Assembly: GCA_036502165.1 (NCBI GenBank)
Contig: DASXZC010000600.1
Span: forward strand, 1 to 14,312
Reading direction: 5' to 3'
DNA length: 14,312 bases
From: F-183 sp036502165
GTDB lineage: Bacteria; Acidobacteriota; Terriglobia; Bryobacterales; Bryobacteraceae
Shown here one piece after another: positions 1 to 6,783 of the stretch. Position 1 is the stretch's first letter, and each line of letters starts with the position of its first letter. Under the pieces are notes generated by a model. It saw only the letters and a list, made by a program, of their open reading frames with translations. It was not told the origin of the DNA and did no database searches. Made by a program: the position numbers and the translations under genes.

Positions 1-214
1 CCCGTTTCGTATCATCGCTCGCACTCGCCCCGCCCTTCAATTCCCGCAGGTACGTGTCGATTTCGTCGCGTATGCCCCTGCAAATCGTCTGCTCCACGTC
101 CATCGTGGAGATTCGCTCAAAGGCCAACACCACGCCCACGGCATAGTGGAGCGCGTCCACGTAACCGCGATGGTACTCCTCATTCATTGGCATGCGGAAG
201 GCGCCCACCATCAT
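1..214 (-). CDS. Unrecognised small protein, C-terminus cut by the window edge
   Basis: I do not recognise this gene. An open frame of 71 codons runs from an ATG-ATG pair at 214 to the left edge without a stop, so the C-terminus is missing. It begins MMVGAFRMPMNEEYHRGYVD and continues as a probably helical, charged, soluble stretch (AFERISTMDVEQ, then RDEIDTYLRELKG) with no signal peptide or membrane segment. A TGA lies two codons upstream in frame, which bounds the start. No clear Shine-Dalgarno precedes 214, so the second, eighth or tenth Met could be the true start. It lies 40 bp after the secreted protein gene on the same strand and could be the last member of that group. Codon choice (GTG, GCC, CTG, GAG) looks coding. 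A short non-coding frame cannot be excluded. Confidence 0.5.
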   Translation of the reverse strand, partial: MMVGAFRMPMNEEYHRGYVDALHYAVGVVLAFERISTMDVEQTICRGIRDEIDTYLRELKGGASASDDTKR

Positions 215-254
215 ACTTCATTCATATAGAATTTGCGAGGATTAGATAGAATCA

Positions 255-881
255 TCAATAGGCAGGCTTGCCCCGATAGTTCATATCCTTCAAGTCAAAT
301 TCGATATGCCGCTCCGGATAGATCACGCCCGGGATATAGATTTCGAACATCAACGATTTGTCACCCGGCCGAACATCGCGCGGAAATATATAACGTAAAT
401 AAGGATCCCCAGGCGACGGCGGAAAATTGGTCACCAACTTGTAAGTTCGCTTGCCCGCGTGCAACACCGAATCACGCTCGAGGCTCCTCGACTCGACAGC
501 ATCATACATGGCATCCGGATCAGGCATCAGCACGGCCAGCGCGATCGAATGTCCGTCTTTGATCATTGCCTGATATTCCTCGAAGCTCGGACCCGTATCG
601 ACCCTATACCGCCTGGCTTGGCGTTCAAGCGCCTCAGCCGCGATCATCGGCTCGGCCGACGCGATGTGGATCTTCAAATCCGGCCCCAGGGTCGCCTTGC
701 TGAACGTCGCCCAAGGCGAATTCGAAAGAATCTGCCGCACCTCCTCGGCCGTCCACTCCGACGCCGGCTTGACGTTCCAAAATGCACCCGCGTGCGGCTG
801 CGCGGCGCAGGAAAACGCGGCCGCGAAGAACAGCAGCAGCCCTACCAACCGTTGCCCGTGATTTTGGTTTTGATGCGGCAT
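255..881 (-). CDS. Small secreted protein with N-terminal EWTAEEV motif, function unknown
   Basis: The 208-residue product starts with a signal peptide: a short polar region with Arg11, a hydrophobic core at about residues 12-24 (LVGLLLFFAAAF), then SCAAQ, where signal peptidase I could cut. Cys25 is not in a good lipobox, so a lipoprotein is less likely. The mature part opens with PASEWTAEEVRQILSNSPW (39-57). I know this motif from uncharacterised acidobacterial exported proteins, where it appears to mark a conserved N-terminal helix. The rest is mixed alpha/beta with no catalytic motif that I recognise. The gene overlaps the end of the SMP-30 gene by 40 bp, which suggests co-transcription. 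The ATG at 881 lacks a clear ribosome site. A TTG at 848, overlapping the upstream stop by 7 nt, is an alternative, but it would remove Arg11 from the signal peptide. The function is unknown. Confidence 0.75.
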   Translation of the reverse strand: MPHQNQNHGQRLVGLLLFFAAAFSCAAQPHAGAFWNVKPASEWTAEEVRQILSNSPWATFSKATLGPDLKIHIASAEPMIAAEALERQARRYRVDTGPSFEEYQAMIKDGHSIALAVLMPDPDAMYDAVESRSLERDSVLHAGKRTYKLVTNFPPSPGDPYLRYIFPRDVRPGDKSLMFEIYIPGVIYPERHIEFDLKDMNYRGKPAY

Positions 882-1789
882 AGATACGAATCGGCTGTGA
901 TGTAGAGGGTCGTCCCATCATCGCCCCAATTGCAGTTCGAAGTGCGCTCACCGGTCTCGATCCGCCCGAGCCGCTCGCCGTCAGGCGAGAAAAGATGAAT
1001 GCCCCCAGGCCCAGTCGCCCACAGGTTCCCATTCGAATCGATCTTCATCCCATCCGGCAGACCTTGATGCGTCTCAACCATCGACGTCACATCCGCGAAG
1101 ACGTGCCCTTCACCAAGCGTCCCATCGTCCTTCACCGGGAACGACATCCAGATCGCCCTCGCCGCATCGGACTGCGCCACATAGAGGATCTTCTCATCCG
1201 GCGAGAACGCCAACCCATTCGGACGCGTCATGTCCTCAACGAGCAGCGTCAGCCGTCCGTCCTTCGACAAACGATAGACACCAAAAACGTCAAGCTCGCG
1301 CCTCGGATCAAGCTCCCGCGCCGGCAATCCATACGGCGGGTCCGTGAAATAAAGATCCCCATTCGATTTGTAGACGAGATCGTTCGGCGAATTCAGCCGC
1401 TTGCCCTGATAATTGTCGACCAGCGTACGCTTCCCGCCCCCAGGCTCGAGCCGCGAGATGCGCCGGTCGCCATGCTCACACATCACGAGCCGCCCCTGCG
1501 GATCAATCGTCAGCGCGTTGCTTCCCGGCTCCGCGCCATAGTCGACGATGCCCGTATAGCCGGAAGGCTTCATGAATACAGAAGCGCCAACGCCTTCCTT
1601 CCACTTCATAATCAGGTTGCGCGGAATGTCCGAGAACAGCAGGTATCCGCCATCCTTGAGCCACAGCGGACCCTCCGTCCACCGGTATCCGGAACTGAGC
1701 ACCTCGATCCTGGCATCGAGCCCGAGCAAATCATTGATCCGCGGATCGTCGCGATGAATGGTACCGAAGGATGGGAAGTTCACAGACAA
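842..1789 (-). CDS. SMP-30/gluconolactonase/LRE family hydrolase
   Basis: A 315-residue six-bladed beta-propeller of the SMP-30/gluconolactonase family, usual length about 290-320. Family members bind a divalent metal and hydrolyse sugar lactones or other esters; the true substrate cannot be read from sequence. The key positions are present: Glu39 in WTEGP, Asn191 in RPNG and Asp246 in LPDGM match the three metal ligands of the family, and Asn136 in SPND matches the substrate-side Asn. There is no signal peptide, so it is probably cytoplasmic. The start is a TTG at 1789 with GGGA about 12 nt upstream; an in-frame TGA eight codons before it limits any extension, and GTG at codon 3 is an alternative. 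It is divergent from dcd by 43 bp and overlaps the downstream secreted protein gene by 40 bp. Family assignment is firm; a specific gluconolactonase role is only possible. Confidence 0.9.
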   Translation of the reverse strand: MSVNFPSFGTIHRDDPRINDLLGLDARIEVLSSGYRWTEGPLWLKDGGYLLFSDIPRNLIMKWKEGVGASVFMKPSGYTGIVDYGAEPGSNALTIDPQGRLVMCEHGDRRISRLEPGGGKRTLVDNYQGKRLNSPNDLVYKSNGDLYFTDPPYGLPARELDPRRELDVFGVYRLSKDGRLTLLVEDMTRPNGLAFSPDEKILYVAQSDAARAIWMSFPVKDDGTLGEGHVFADVTSMVETHQGLPDGMKIDSNGNLWATGPGGIHLFSPDGERLGRIETGERTSNCNWGDDGTTLYITADSYLCRIKTKITGNGW

Positions 1790-1832
1790 TCCAATAGTGT
1801 ATCCCGGCGCTCACATCGCGAAGCGGGATATC

Positions 1833-2420
1833 ATGAATCCCGTGGTACTTTCCGACGTCGACATCCTGCGATACATCGAAACCGGCAAGATCAAGGTCGA
1901 TCCCCCGCTCCCGCCCAGCCAGCGCGGCAGTTGCTCCGTGGACTTCCGCCTCGGCAACGAGTTCAGCATCTTCGAACATTCGAAGCACCCGTTCATCGAC
2001 CTTAACGAAACGGCCGCCATTCAAAATCTGATGCGCACCGTGATCGTGAAGGATGGCGAGCCCTTCATCCTCCAGCCGCGCGAGTTCGCCCTCGCCATCA
2101 CGCTCGAGACGCTCGAGCTCGATGAGGAAACCCTCGGCCGCCTCGAAGGACGCTCCTCACTCGGCCGCATCGGAATCATCGTCCACGGCACCGCAGGCCT
2201 GTTCGATCCCGGCTGGCGCGGCAAGGCGACCCTCGAGCTGTCAAACCTGGGAATTATGCCCGTGGCACTGTATCCCGGCATGCGGATCTGCTCGTTCACC
2301 TTTGAACAATTATCGAGTCCGACCTCGGTGCCGTATTACAAAAAGGCCGGCAACAAATATGCGGGACAGACCAGCCCGCTGGCAAGTAAGCTGGCGGGAG
2401 AACTAAAGTCCCACCCCTAA
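1833..2420 (+). CDS. dcd: dCTP deaminase, probably dUMP-forming
   Basis: A 195-residue member of the dCTP deaminase/dUTPase trimeric fold, close to the usual 190-195. It deaminates dCTP on the way to dUMP for thymidylate synthesis. Visible motifs are GRSSLGR (106-112), with the nucleotide-binding Arg/Ser residues, and HGTAGLFDPGWRGKATLEL (118-136), with the catalytic Glu at 135. NKYAGQ (174-179) lies in the C-terminal lid that closes over the triphosphate. The H-x-TAG form with a KYxGQ tail resembles the bifunctional dUMP-forming enzymes of Mycobacterium and archaea more than the E. coli type (TAHRIDPGW). This suggests it also removes pyrophosphate, but that is inference. The frame is open further upstream to 1758, but that would overlap the divergent SMP-30 gene and add residues foreign to the family. 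MNPVVLSDVDI fits the family start. The ribosome site (AGCGGG) is weak. Confidence 0.93.
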   Translation: MNPVVLSDVDILRYIETGKIKVDPPLPPSQRGSCSVDFRLGNEFSIFEHSKHPFIDLNETAAIQNLMRTVIVKDGEPFILQPREFALAITLETLELDEETLGRLEGRSSLGRIGIIVHGTAGLFDPGWRGKATLELSNLGIMPVALYPGMRICSFTFEQLSSPTSVPYYKKAGNKYAGQTSPLASKLAGELKSHP

Positions 2421-2445
2421 GTTTGCCGATCCGTACAAGGTGGCA

Positions 2446-2454
2446 TGGTAAAAT
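2446..2454 (+). promoter_or_regulatory. Possible extended -10 promoter element for the sugar transferase gene
   Basis: TGG-TAAAAT matches an extended -10 (TGn plus a near-consensus hexamer) 87 bp before the sugar transferase ATG. No good -35 hexamer lies 16-18 bp upstream; TTGCCG is 20 bp away. It is the best candidate in the 120-bp gap after dcd, but read-through from dcd is equally possible. Confidence 0.35.
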
Positions 2455-2493
2455 CACTCTGTCGTGAGAATGTTTGCGGATTCGTCCAATCCC

Positions 2494-2511
2494 ATCCGGC
2501 TCGCGCCGGAT
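2494..2511 (+). other. Hairpin in the leader of the sugar transferase gene
   Basis: ATCCGGC-TCGC-GCCGGAT forms a perfect 7-bp stem with a 4-nt loop, 29 nt before the start codon at 2541. No T-run follows, so it is not an obvious terminator. The start codon lacks a recognisable Shine-Dalgarno, so a role in translation or mRNA stability is possible. It would be transcribed if the element at 2446-2454 is the promoter. Confidence 0.4.
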
Positions 2512-2540
2512 TGTTCATCCTGCGCTGACAATCGTAATAC

Positions 2541-3941
2541 ATGATTCGCATTTTCAAGATCTTCGTTCCGACGACTATCTTGGCGCTCCTGGTGTCGGAA
2601 GCCGTGCTGCTGCTTTCGTGCTACATAGCGGCCGTGATGCTGACGCAGGACGTGGATCCCGAAGTCTTCCTGTTCTACGACAACGGACTCTGGCGGATCC
2701 TGGTCGTGGTCGCCGTCGAACTCCTCGGCCTGTACCTGCAGGATCTATATTCGGACGTCAAGATCTACTCGCGGATCCTCGTCGTCCAGCAGATCTGGCT
2801 CGTCGTCGGCGTCGCGTTCATCTCGCAGGCGCTGCTCAGCTACCTCAGCACCAACCTGATCGTCCCGCGCTGGATGATGATCATCGGCAGCGGATTCGCT
2901 CTCGTACTGCTGCCCTCCTGGCGCATCGTCTATTCACGCTTCATGCTGAACACGCTGGGGCACAAGAAGATTTTGTTCCTGGGCGACTCGAGCATCCTCG
3001 CGGAACTCGCGGCGGAATTGAAAGTTCGGCCGGAACTCGGATTTTCGGTGCTCGGCTATGTCAGCGACAAGCCGAACGAGGCTCCGGATGCCGACCCCTC
3101 GGCGGGCATGACGCAACTCGGATCGTTGACCGAATTGAGCAAGATCGTCGATGAAGCGAAGCCCGACCTGATCGTCGTCGGCATGGCCGAACGGCGCCAG
3201 CGTCTGCCCGTAAGCGAGCTCCTCGATCTACGCTTTGCCGGAGTTGCAGTGATGGAAATCGCCACCGTATACGAGTCCGCCTTCGGCCGCGTGTGCACCC
3301 GCGAACTGCGTCCATCGCAACTCATCTTTTCGGAAGAACTCGGCCCCGATCCGACAAGCGTGAGTCTGCAATCCGCCTATGCATTCCTCCTGGCACTCAT
3401 CGGAATCATCATAACGATCCCGGTCATGCTGATCGTCGCGCTACTCGTGCGGCTCACCTCTTCCGGTCCGATCCTGATCCGGCAAACCCGCGTCGGCTTG
3501 CACGGCAAGCCGTTCACGGTCTACAAATTTCGCTCGATGTACGAGAACGCCGAAGCCAACACGGGCGCCGTCTGGGCCGTCAAAGACGACCCGCGGATCA
3601 CCCGTGTCGGATTATATCTGCGCCGCTTCCGCCTCGATGAACTGCCGCAATTGTTCAACGTCCTGAAGGGCGACATGTCCCTGGCCGGTCCACGCCCCGA
3701 ACGTCCGGAGTTCGTCGCGACCCTCGCCGAGCAGATCCCCTTCTACCGCCAACGTCACGGCGTCAAACCCGGCATCACCGGCTGGGCGCAGATCAGCTAC
3801 AAGTATGGCGACTCAATCGAAGACACGGTGATGAAGCTCGAGTACGACCTCTACTACATCAAGCACCTGTCGACGTCGCTCGATCTCTACATCTACTTCC
3901 ACACCTTCAAGACCATGCTGCTGCGCCGCGGCGCGCAATAG
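2541..3941 (+). CDS. Polyprenyl-phosphate sugar-1-phosphate transferase, XrtA/PEP-CTERM type
   Basis: A 466-residue inner-membrane enzyme that starts exopolysaccharide repeat-unit synthesis by moving a sugar-1-phosphate from a nucleotide sugar to undecaprenyl phosphate. The N-terminal half has membrane helices at about 8-35, 51-67, 84-101 and 110-127. A soluble CoA-binding-like Rossmann region follows, with ILFLGDS at 144-150. A fifth helix lies at about 279-304, and the PF02397-type catalytic domain starts at RQTRVGLHGKPF (314) with FRSM (330-333). The catalytic Asp-Glu pair is in RLDELPQ (366-367), followed by GDMSLAGPRPERPEF and KPGITGWAQI. The MIRIF start and overall layout match the group linked to exosortase XrtA, implying a PEP-CTERM/EPS locus elsewhere; that link is inference. 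No Shine-Dalgarno is evident, but the start agrees with the family N-terminus. It converges on mscL with 5 bp between stops. Confidence 0.92.
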   Translation: MIRIFKIFVPTTILALLVSEAVLLLSCYIAAVMLTQDVDPEVFLFYDNGLWRILVVVAVELLGLYLQDLYSDVKIYSRILVVQQIWLVVGVAFISQALLSYLSTNLIVPRWMMIIGSGFALVLLPSWRIVYSRFMLNTLGHKKILFLGDSSILAELAAELKVRPELGFSVLGYVSDKPNEAPDADPSAGMTQLGSLTELSKIVDEAKPDLIVVGMAERRQRLPVSELLDLRFAGVAVMEIATVYESAFGRVCTRELRPSQLIFSEELGPDPTSVSLQSAYAFLLALIGIIITIPVMLIVALLVRLTSSGPILIRQTRVGLHGKPFTVYKFRSMYENAEANTGAVWAVKDDPRITRVGLYLRRFRLDELPQLFNVLKGDMSLAGPRPERPEFVATLAEQIPFYRQRHGVKPGITGWAQISYKYGDSIEDTVMKLEYDLYYIKHLSTSLDLYIYFHTFKTMLLRRGAQ

Positions 3942-3946
3942 AACGC

Positions 3947-4366
3947 TTACTTCTTCGCGAGTAAATCGCGGATTTCCGTCAGCAGCTTCTGCTCCGGAGT
4001 CGCGACCGGTTTCGGCGGCGGCGGCGCCGGCGGCGGTGCGGACTTCAACCGATTCACCTGTTTCACCAGCAAAAACAGCACAAACGCAACGATCAGGAAA
4101 TCGATCACGCTGTTGATCAGCGCGCCGTAGGTAATGATCGGCGCACCCGCTTTTTTAGCCGCATCGATGGTGGCGTAGACTTTGCCATCCAGCGAGAAAA
4201 ATTTATCGTTGAAGTCGATCCCCCCGAGAATCATGCCGATCGGCGGCATCAGAATGCCGTCCGTGAACGTCGTGACGATCTTGCCGAAGGACGCGCCCAT
4301 GATCACGCCCACCGCCATATCGAGGACGTTGCCTTTTGCTGCAAACTCTTTGAATTCTTGAAACAT
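3947..4366 (-). CDS. mscL: Large-conductance mechanosensitive channel MscL
   Basis: A 139-residue homopentameric inner-membrane channel that opens under membrane tension and releases solutes during hypo-osmotic shock. The sequence opens with FKEFAAKGNVLDMAVGVIMG, the conserved amphipathic N-terminal helix and pore-lining TM1 (about 15-45, Gly/Ala/Val-rich). A periplasmic loop follows (about 50-77), then TM2 (about 78-102) ending in KQVNRLK. After that comes a proline-rich linker (PPPAPPPPKP, 111-120) and a charged C-terminal helix (about 124-137). Length and order match E. coli MscL (136 residues). The start is an ATG with AGGGAG 8 nt upstream. It lies 62 bp after the SDR/epimerase gene on the same strand and may be co-transcribed or have its own promoter. 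A proline-rich stretch this dense is more than usual. Confidence 0.97.
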   Translation of the reverse strand: MFQEFKEFAAKGNVLDMAVGVIMGASFGKIVTTFTDGILMPPIGMILGGIDFNDKFFSLDGKVYATIDAAKKAGAPIITYGALINSVIDFLIVAFVLFLLVKQVNRLKSAPPPAPPPPKPVATPEQKLLTEIRDLLAKK

Positions 4367-4374
4367 CTTATGAT

Positions 4375-4380
4375 CTCCCT
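4375..4380 (-). promoter_or_regulatory. Ribosome binding site of mscL
   Basis: AGGGAG on the minus strand, 8 nt before the ATG at 4366. It is a strong Shine-Dalgarno and fixes the start. Confidence 0.8.
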
Positions 4381-4394
4381 ATCGCTGGAATTTG

Positions 4395-4430
4395 AATAGT
4401 CTCCCGTTTGCTCGCGGCGTCCAGACTATC
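4395..4430. repeat. Inverted repeat between the SDR/epimerase stop and mscL
   Basis: ATAGTCT and AGACTAT form a perfect 7-bp inverted repeat (arms 4395-4402 and 4423-4430, the outermost pair mismatched or G-U) around a 20-nt centre. It overlaps the stop codon of the SDR gene and has no T-run, so it is a weak terminator candidate. It could be an operator for mscL, an mRNA-processing hairpin, or chance. Confidence 0.3.
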
Positions 4431-5409
4431 ACACTCGGGCAGCCAGCAACTGATCCTCGAACCGGTAATCGGGCTTGTCGAAAGGATGCGCCCGCGCCCA
4501 CCAGCGATACGTCTCCCGCAATCCGTCCGCAAAATCCATCGGAACGAACCCCAGCACCCGTTGCGCCCGCGCCACGATCTGCGTAATCGGCGGCAAATCG
4601 AAATACTCGCCGAAGTAAAATTTCGGACGCATCGCATGCCCACCCGCCTCGAGCAGCACTCTGCGCGGGATGTTCACCAACGGCGGCACCGGATGCTTCG
4701 CCGCCTTAGCCAGCGCCTCGACGAGCTCAACCTGCGTAATCGGCTTCAGGTTCGCCACATTGAACGCCTGCCCCACCGCCGCCGGCGTCTCCATCGCCCT
4801 GATCGCGCACCACACCAGATCATCGACGTGGACGAACTGCATCAGCCGCCGCCCATCCCCAGGAACGATCAGGGCGCGCCGATCCCGGATCCGATCCCAA
4901 AAAAACGCCTCCCGATAAAACGGATTCCGCGGCCCATAAATAAACGGCGGACGCAGCGTGACTACCGGCAATCCGCTGCCGCTATGCATACGGAACAGTA
5001 GCCGCTCGCTATTCGCCTTGTTCCGCACGTACGCGTCCGGATGGTCTTCCGCCGCCAACCCATCGCCTTCGTGATGACTCAGACCATCGCCATACGCAGC
5101 GACGCTCGACATGAAAATATAACGCGACAGGTTGTCGCCGCAGGCTTGCACGGTGGCTTCGATTTGGAAAGCGTCGGTGCCACGTTCCCAGTCATAGACA
5201 TTGTCGAAAACGACATCGAAGTGGCGCCCCGCAAGCGCCGCGCGCATCGCGTCCCCGTCGTTGCGGTCGGCCCGAATCGAGTGCACTTCGCGCCCGAGCC
5301 CGTGCCGCGGCTTTCGATGCAGAACGGTGACGGAATGGCCCTTGCGCACCAACTCCTTCACCAACCGGCGGCCAATGAAAAGTGTGCCGCCAATAACCAG
5401 GACTTCCAC
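4429..5409 (-). CDS. NAD-dependent epimerase/dehydratase (extended SDR)
   Basis: A 326-residue extended short-chain dehydrogenase/reductase. The N-terminus has a beta strand followed by GGTLFIG (7-13), a variant of the nucleotide-binding glycine motif. MSSVAAYG (100-107) supplies the active-site Ser, and Tyr127-xxx-Lys131 (YVRNK) is the catalytic pair. RPPFIYGPRNPFYR (153-166) and FVHVDDLV are typical of sugar-nucleotide epimerases/dehydratases. The acidic residue usually at the end of beta-2 is replaced by basic ones (HRKPRHG), which may favour NADP. The start is GTG at 5409 with GAGG about 4 nt upstream. Only 11 bp separate it from the ino1 stop, so the two are surely co-transcribed. That suggests it acts on an inositol- or sugar-derived intermediate, but the substrate is unknown. 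Confidence 0.88.
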   Translation of the reverse strand: MEVLVIGGTLFIGRRLVKELVRKGHSVTVLHRKPRHGLGREVHSIRADRNDGDAMRAALAGRHFDVVFDNVYDWERGTDAFQIEATVQACGDNLSRYIFMSSVAAYGDGLSHHEGDGLAAEDHPDAYVRNKANSERLLFRMHSGSGLPVVTLRPPFIYGPRNPFYREAFFWDRIRDRRALIVPGDGRRLMQFVHVDDLVWCAIRAMETPAAVGQAFNVANLKPITQVELVEALAKAAKHPVPPLVNIPRRVLLEAGGHAMRPKFYFGEYFDLPPITQIVARAQRVLGFVPMDFADGLRETYRWWARAHPFDKPDYRFEDQLLAARV

Positions 5410-5420
5410 GTTGCCTCAAT

Positions 5421-6752
5421 CTAATCGTAATACTCGAGGCCCAGATGCGTAATCAATCCCTCGCCCCGCATCCACCGCAGCGTATTCTTGAGCTTCATCA
5501 ATTGAATAAAAATATCATGCTCCGGATACAGCCCCGGCGCCGTCATCGGACCCTTGAAGTAGAACGACAGCCATTCCTGAATCCCCCGCATCCCCGCCCG
5601 CTGCGCCAGATCCATGAACAACACCAAATCCAACACCAGCGGAGCCGCCAGAATCGAATCCCTACACAAAAAATCGATCTTGATCTGCATCGGATAACCC
5701 ATCCATCCAAAGATGTCGATGTTATCCCAGCCCTCCTTCGCATCCCCACGCGGCGGATAATAATTGATCCGCACCGCGTGATAAAGGTCCCCATAGAGCT
5801 GCGGATAAAGATGCGGCTGCAGGATCTGATCGAGCACCGACAGCTTCGTCTCCTCCTTCGTCTTGAACGACCCCGGATCCTCGAGCACCTCGCCATCCCG
5901 ATTGCCTAGAATATTGGTGGAAAACCATCCCTTCATCCCCAACATCCTCGCCTTGAATCCCGGCGCGAGCAACGTCTTCATAAAGGTCTGCCCAGTCTTG
6001 AAATCCTTGCCACAAACCGGAAGCTGCCGATCCCGCGCCAGTTCAAGCAGTGCGGGCGTATCTGTCGTGAGGTTCGGCGCCCCATTCGCAAACGGCACTC
6101 CGGACTTCAACGCCGCATACGCATAAATCTGGCTCGGCGCAATCTCCGGATCATTCTTCCGCAGCCCCTTCTCAAAGGCCGCGAGCGATTGATGGCACTC
6201 CGCGGGCCTATGGAAAACCTCCGTCGACGCGCACCAGATCATGACGTTCCGCTTGGTCTTATTCTTCGCACTGAACGTCTTGATGTCGTCCATCAAGGCC
6301 TCCGCCTTGGCCATCTTCGAGCCCTTCGTCTTAACGTTCGGCCCGGTGATGCGCTTGATGTATTCCTGATCGAAGACCGCCGTCATCGGCTTAATCGCCG
6401 ACAACTTCGACTTCACGGAATCAAGCATGTGCGGCTCAAGGACCTTCGCATTGACCGCCGCCTCATACGCATTGTCCTCATAAATATCCCAGCCGCCGAA
6501 AACCAAATTCTCCAGCGGAGCGAGCGGCACAAAATCCTTAATCCTCGGCGCCCGATTTTCAGTTCGCTTCCCCAGCCGGACGGTACCAAGCTGCGTAAGC
6601 GAGCCGACCGGCTGCGCGAGTCCTTTCTTAATAGCCTCGACGCCCGCGATGAACGTCGTCGAGACTGCGCCAATGCCGGGAATGAGGACGCCAAGCTTAC
6701 CACTGGCCGGGGCAATTTTAACTGTTTCGGAAACTGGATCTGAGGTGGACAA
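5421..6752 (-). CDS. ino1: myo-Inositol-1-phosphate synthase
   Basis: A 443-residue NAD-dependent lyase/isomerase that turns glucose-6-phosphate into 1L-myo-inositol-1-phosphate, the first step of inositol lipid, inositol solute or mycothiol-like thiol synthesis. The NAD-binding start is GKLGVLIPGIGAVSTTFI (18-35). GGWDIYEDNAYEAA (86-99) is the second conserved block, GKDFKTGQT (248-256) holds the conserved Lys252, NILGNRDG (280-287) is present, and the C-terminal region DSILAAPLVLDL (365-376) is typical. The protein resembles the shorter archaeal/bacterial form rather than the roughly 530-residue eukaryotic one. The start is TTG at 6752, supported by a perfect AAGGAG 5 nt before it. A sigma-70-like promoter stands upstream at 6784-6812. 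It is first in a two-gene operon with the SDR/epimerase. The fate of the inositol cannot be seen here. Confidence 0.95.
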   Translation of the reverse strand: MSTSDPVSETVKIAPASGKLGVLIPGIGAVSTTFIAGVEAIKKGLAQPVGSLTQLGTVRLGKRTENRAPRIKDFVPLAPLENLVFGGWDIYEDNAYEAAVNAKVLEPHMLDSVKSKLSAIKPMTAVFDQEYIKRITGPNVKTKGSKMAKAEALMDDIKTFSAKNKTKRNVMIWCASTEVFHRPAECHQSLAAFEKGLRKNDPEIAPSQIYAYAALKSGVPFANGAPNLTTDTPALLELARDRQLPVCGKDFKTGQTFMKTLLAPGFKARMLGMKGWFSTNILGNRDGEVLEDPGSFKTKEETKLSVLDQILQPHLYPQLYGDLYHAVRINYYPPRGDAKEGWDNIDIFGWMGYPMQIKIDFLCRDSILAAPLVLDLVLFMDLAQRAGMRGIQEWLSFYFKGPMTAPGLYPEHDIFIQLMKLKNTLRWMRGEGLITHLGLEYYD

Positions 6753-6757
6753 AAGAA

Positions 6758-6763
6758 CTCCTT
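6758..6763 (-). promoter_or_regulatory. Ribosome binding site that fixes the ino1 TTG start
   Basis: AAGGAG on the minus strand, 5 nt before TTG at 6752. The match is the main reason to accept a TTG start rather than a later codon. Confidence 0.8.
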
Positions 6764-6766
6764 AGG

Positions 6767-6783
6767 AACGATCGCAAACGATC
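6767..6783. repeat. Tandem heptamers at the expected ino1 transcription start
   Basis: AACGATC occurs twice (6767-6773 and 6777-6783), one helical turn (10 bp) apart, directly downstream of the -10 hexamer. Spacing of one turn on one DNA face is typical of a regulator binding two half-sites, so this may be an operator. No regulator gene lies nearby. Confidence 0.4.

Noticed and set aside
1758..1832. Upstream extension of dcd to an ATG at 1758
   Set aside because: It would overlap the 5' end of the SMP-30 gene and add 25 residues absent from the family; the ATG at 1833 gives the normal length.
2441..2455. TGGCAT sequence as a sigma-54 promoter (often seen in XrtA/PEP-CTERM loci)
   Set aside because: No GC dinucleotide at the required -12 spacing follows; the extended -10 reading fits better.
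3923..3934. Perfect 12-bp palindrome GCGCCGCGGCGC near the convergent ends of the sugar transferase and mscL
   Set aside because: It lies inside codons for Arg-Arg-Gly-Ala, has no workable loop and no T-run on either strand; likely a product of GC-rich codons, not a terminator.
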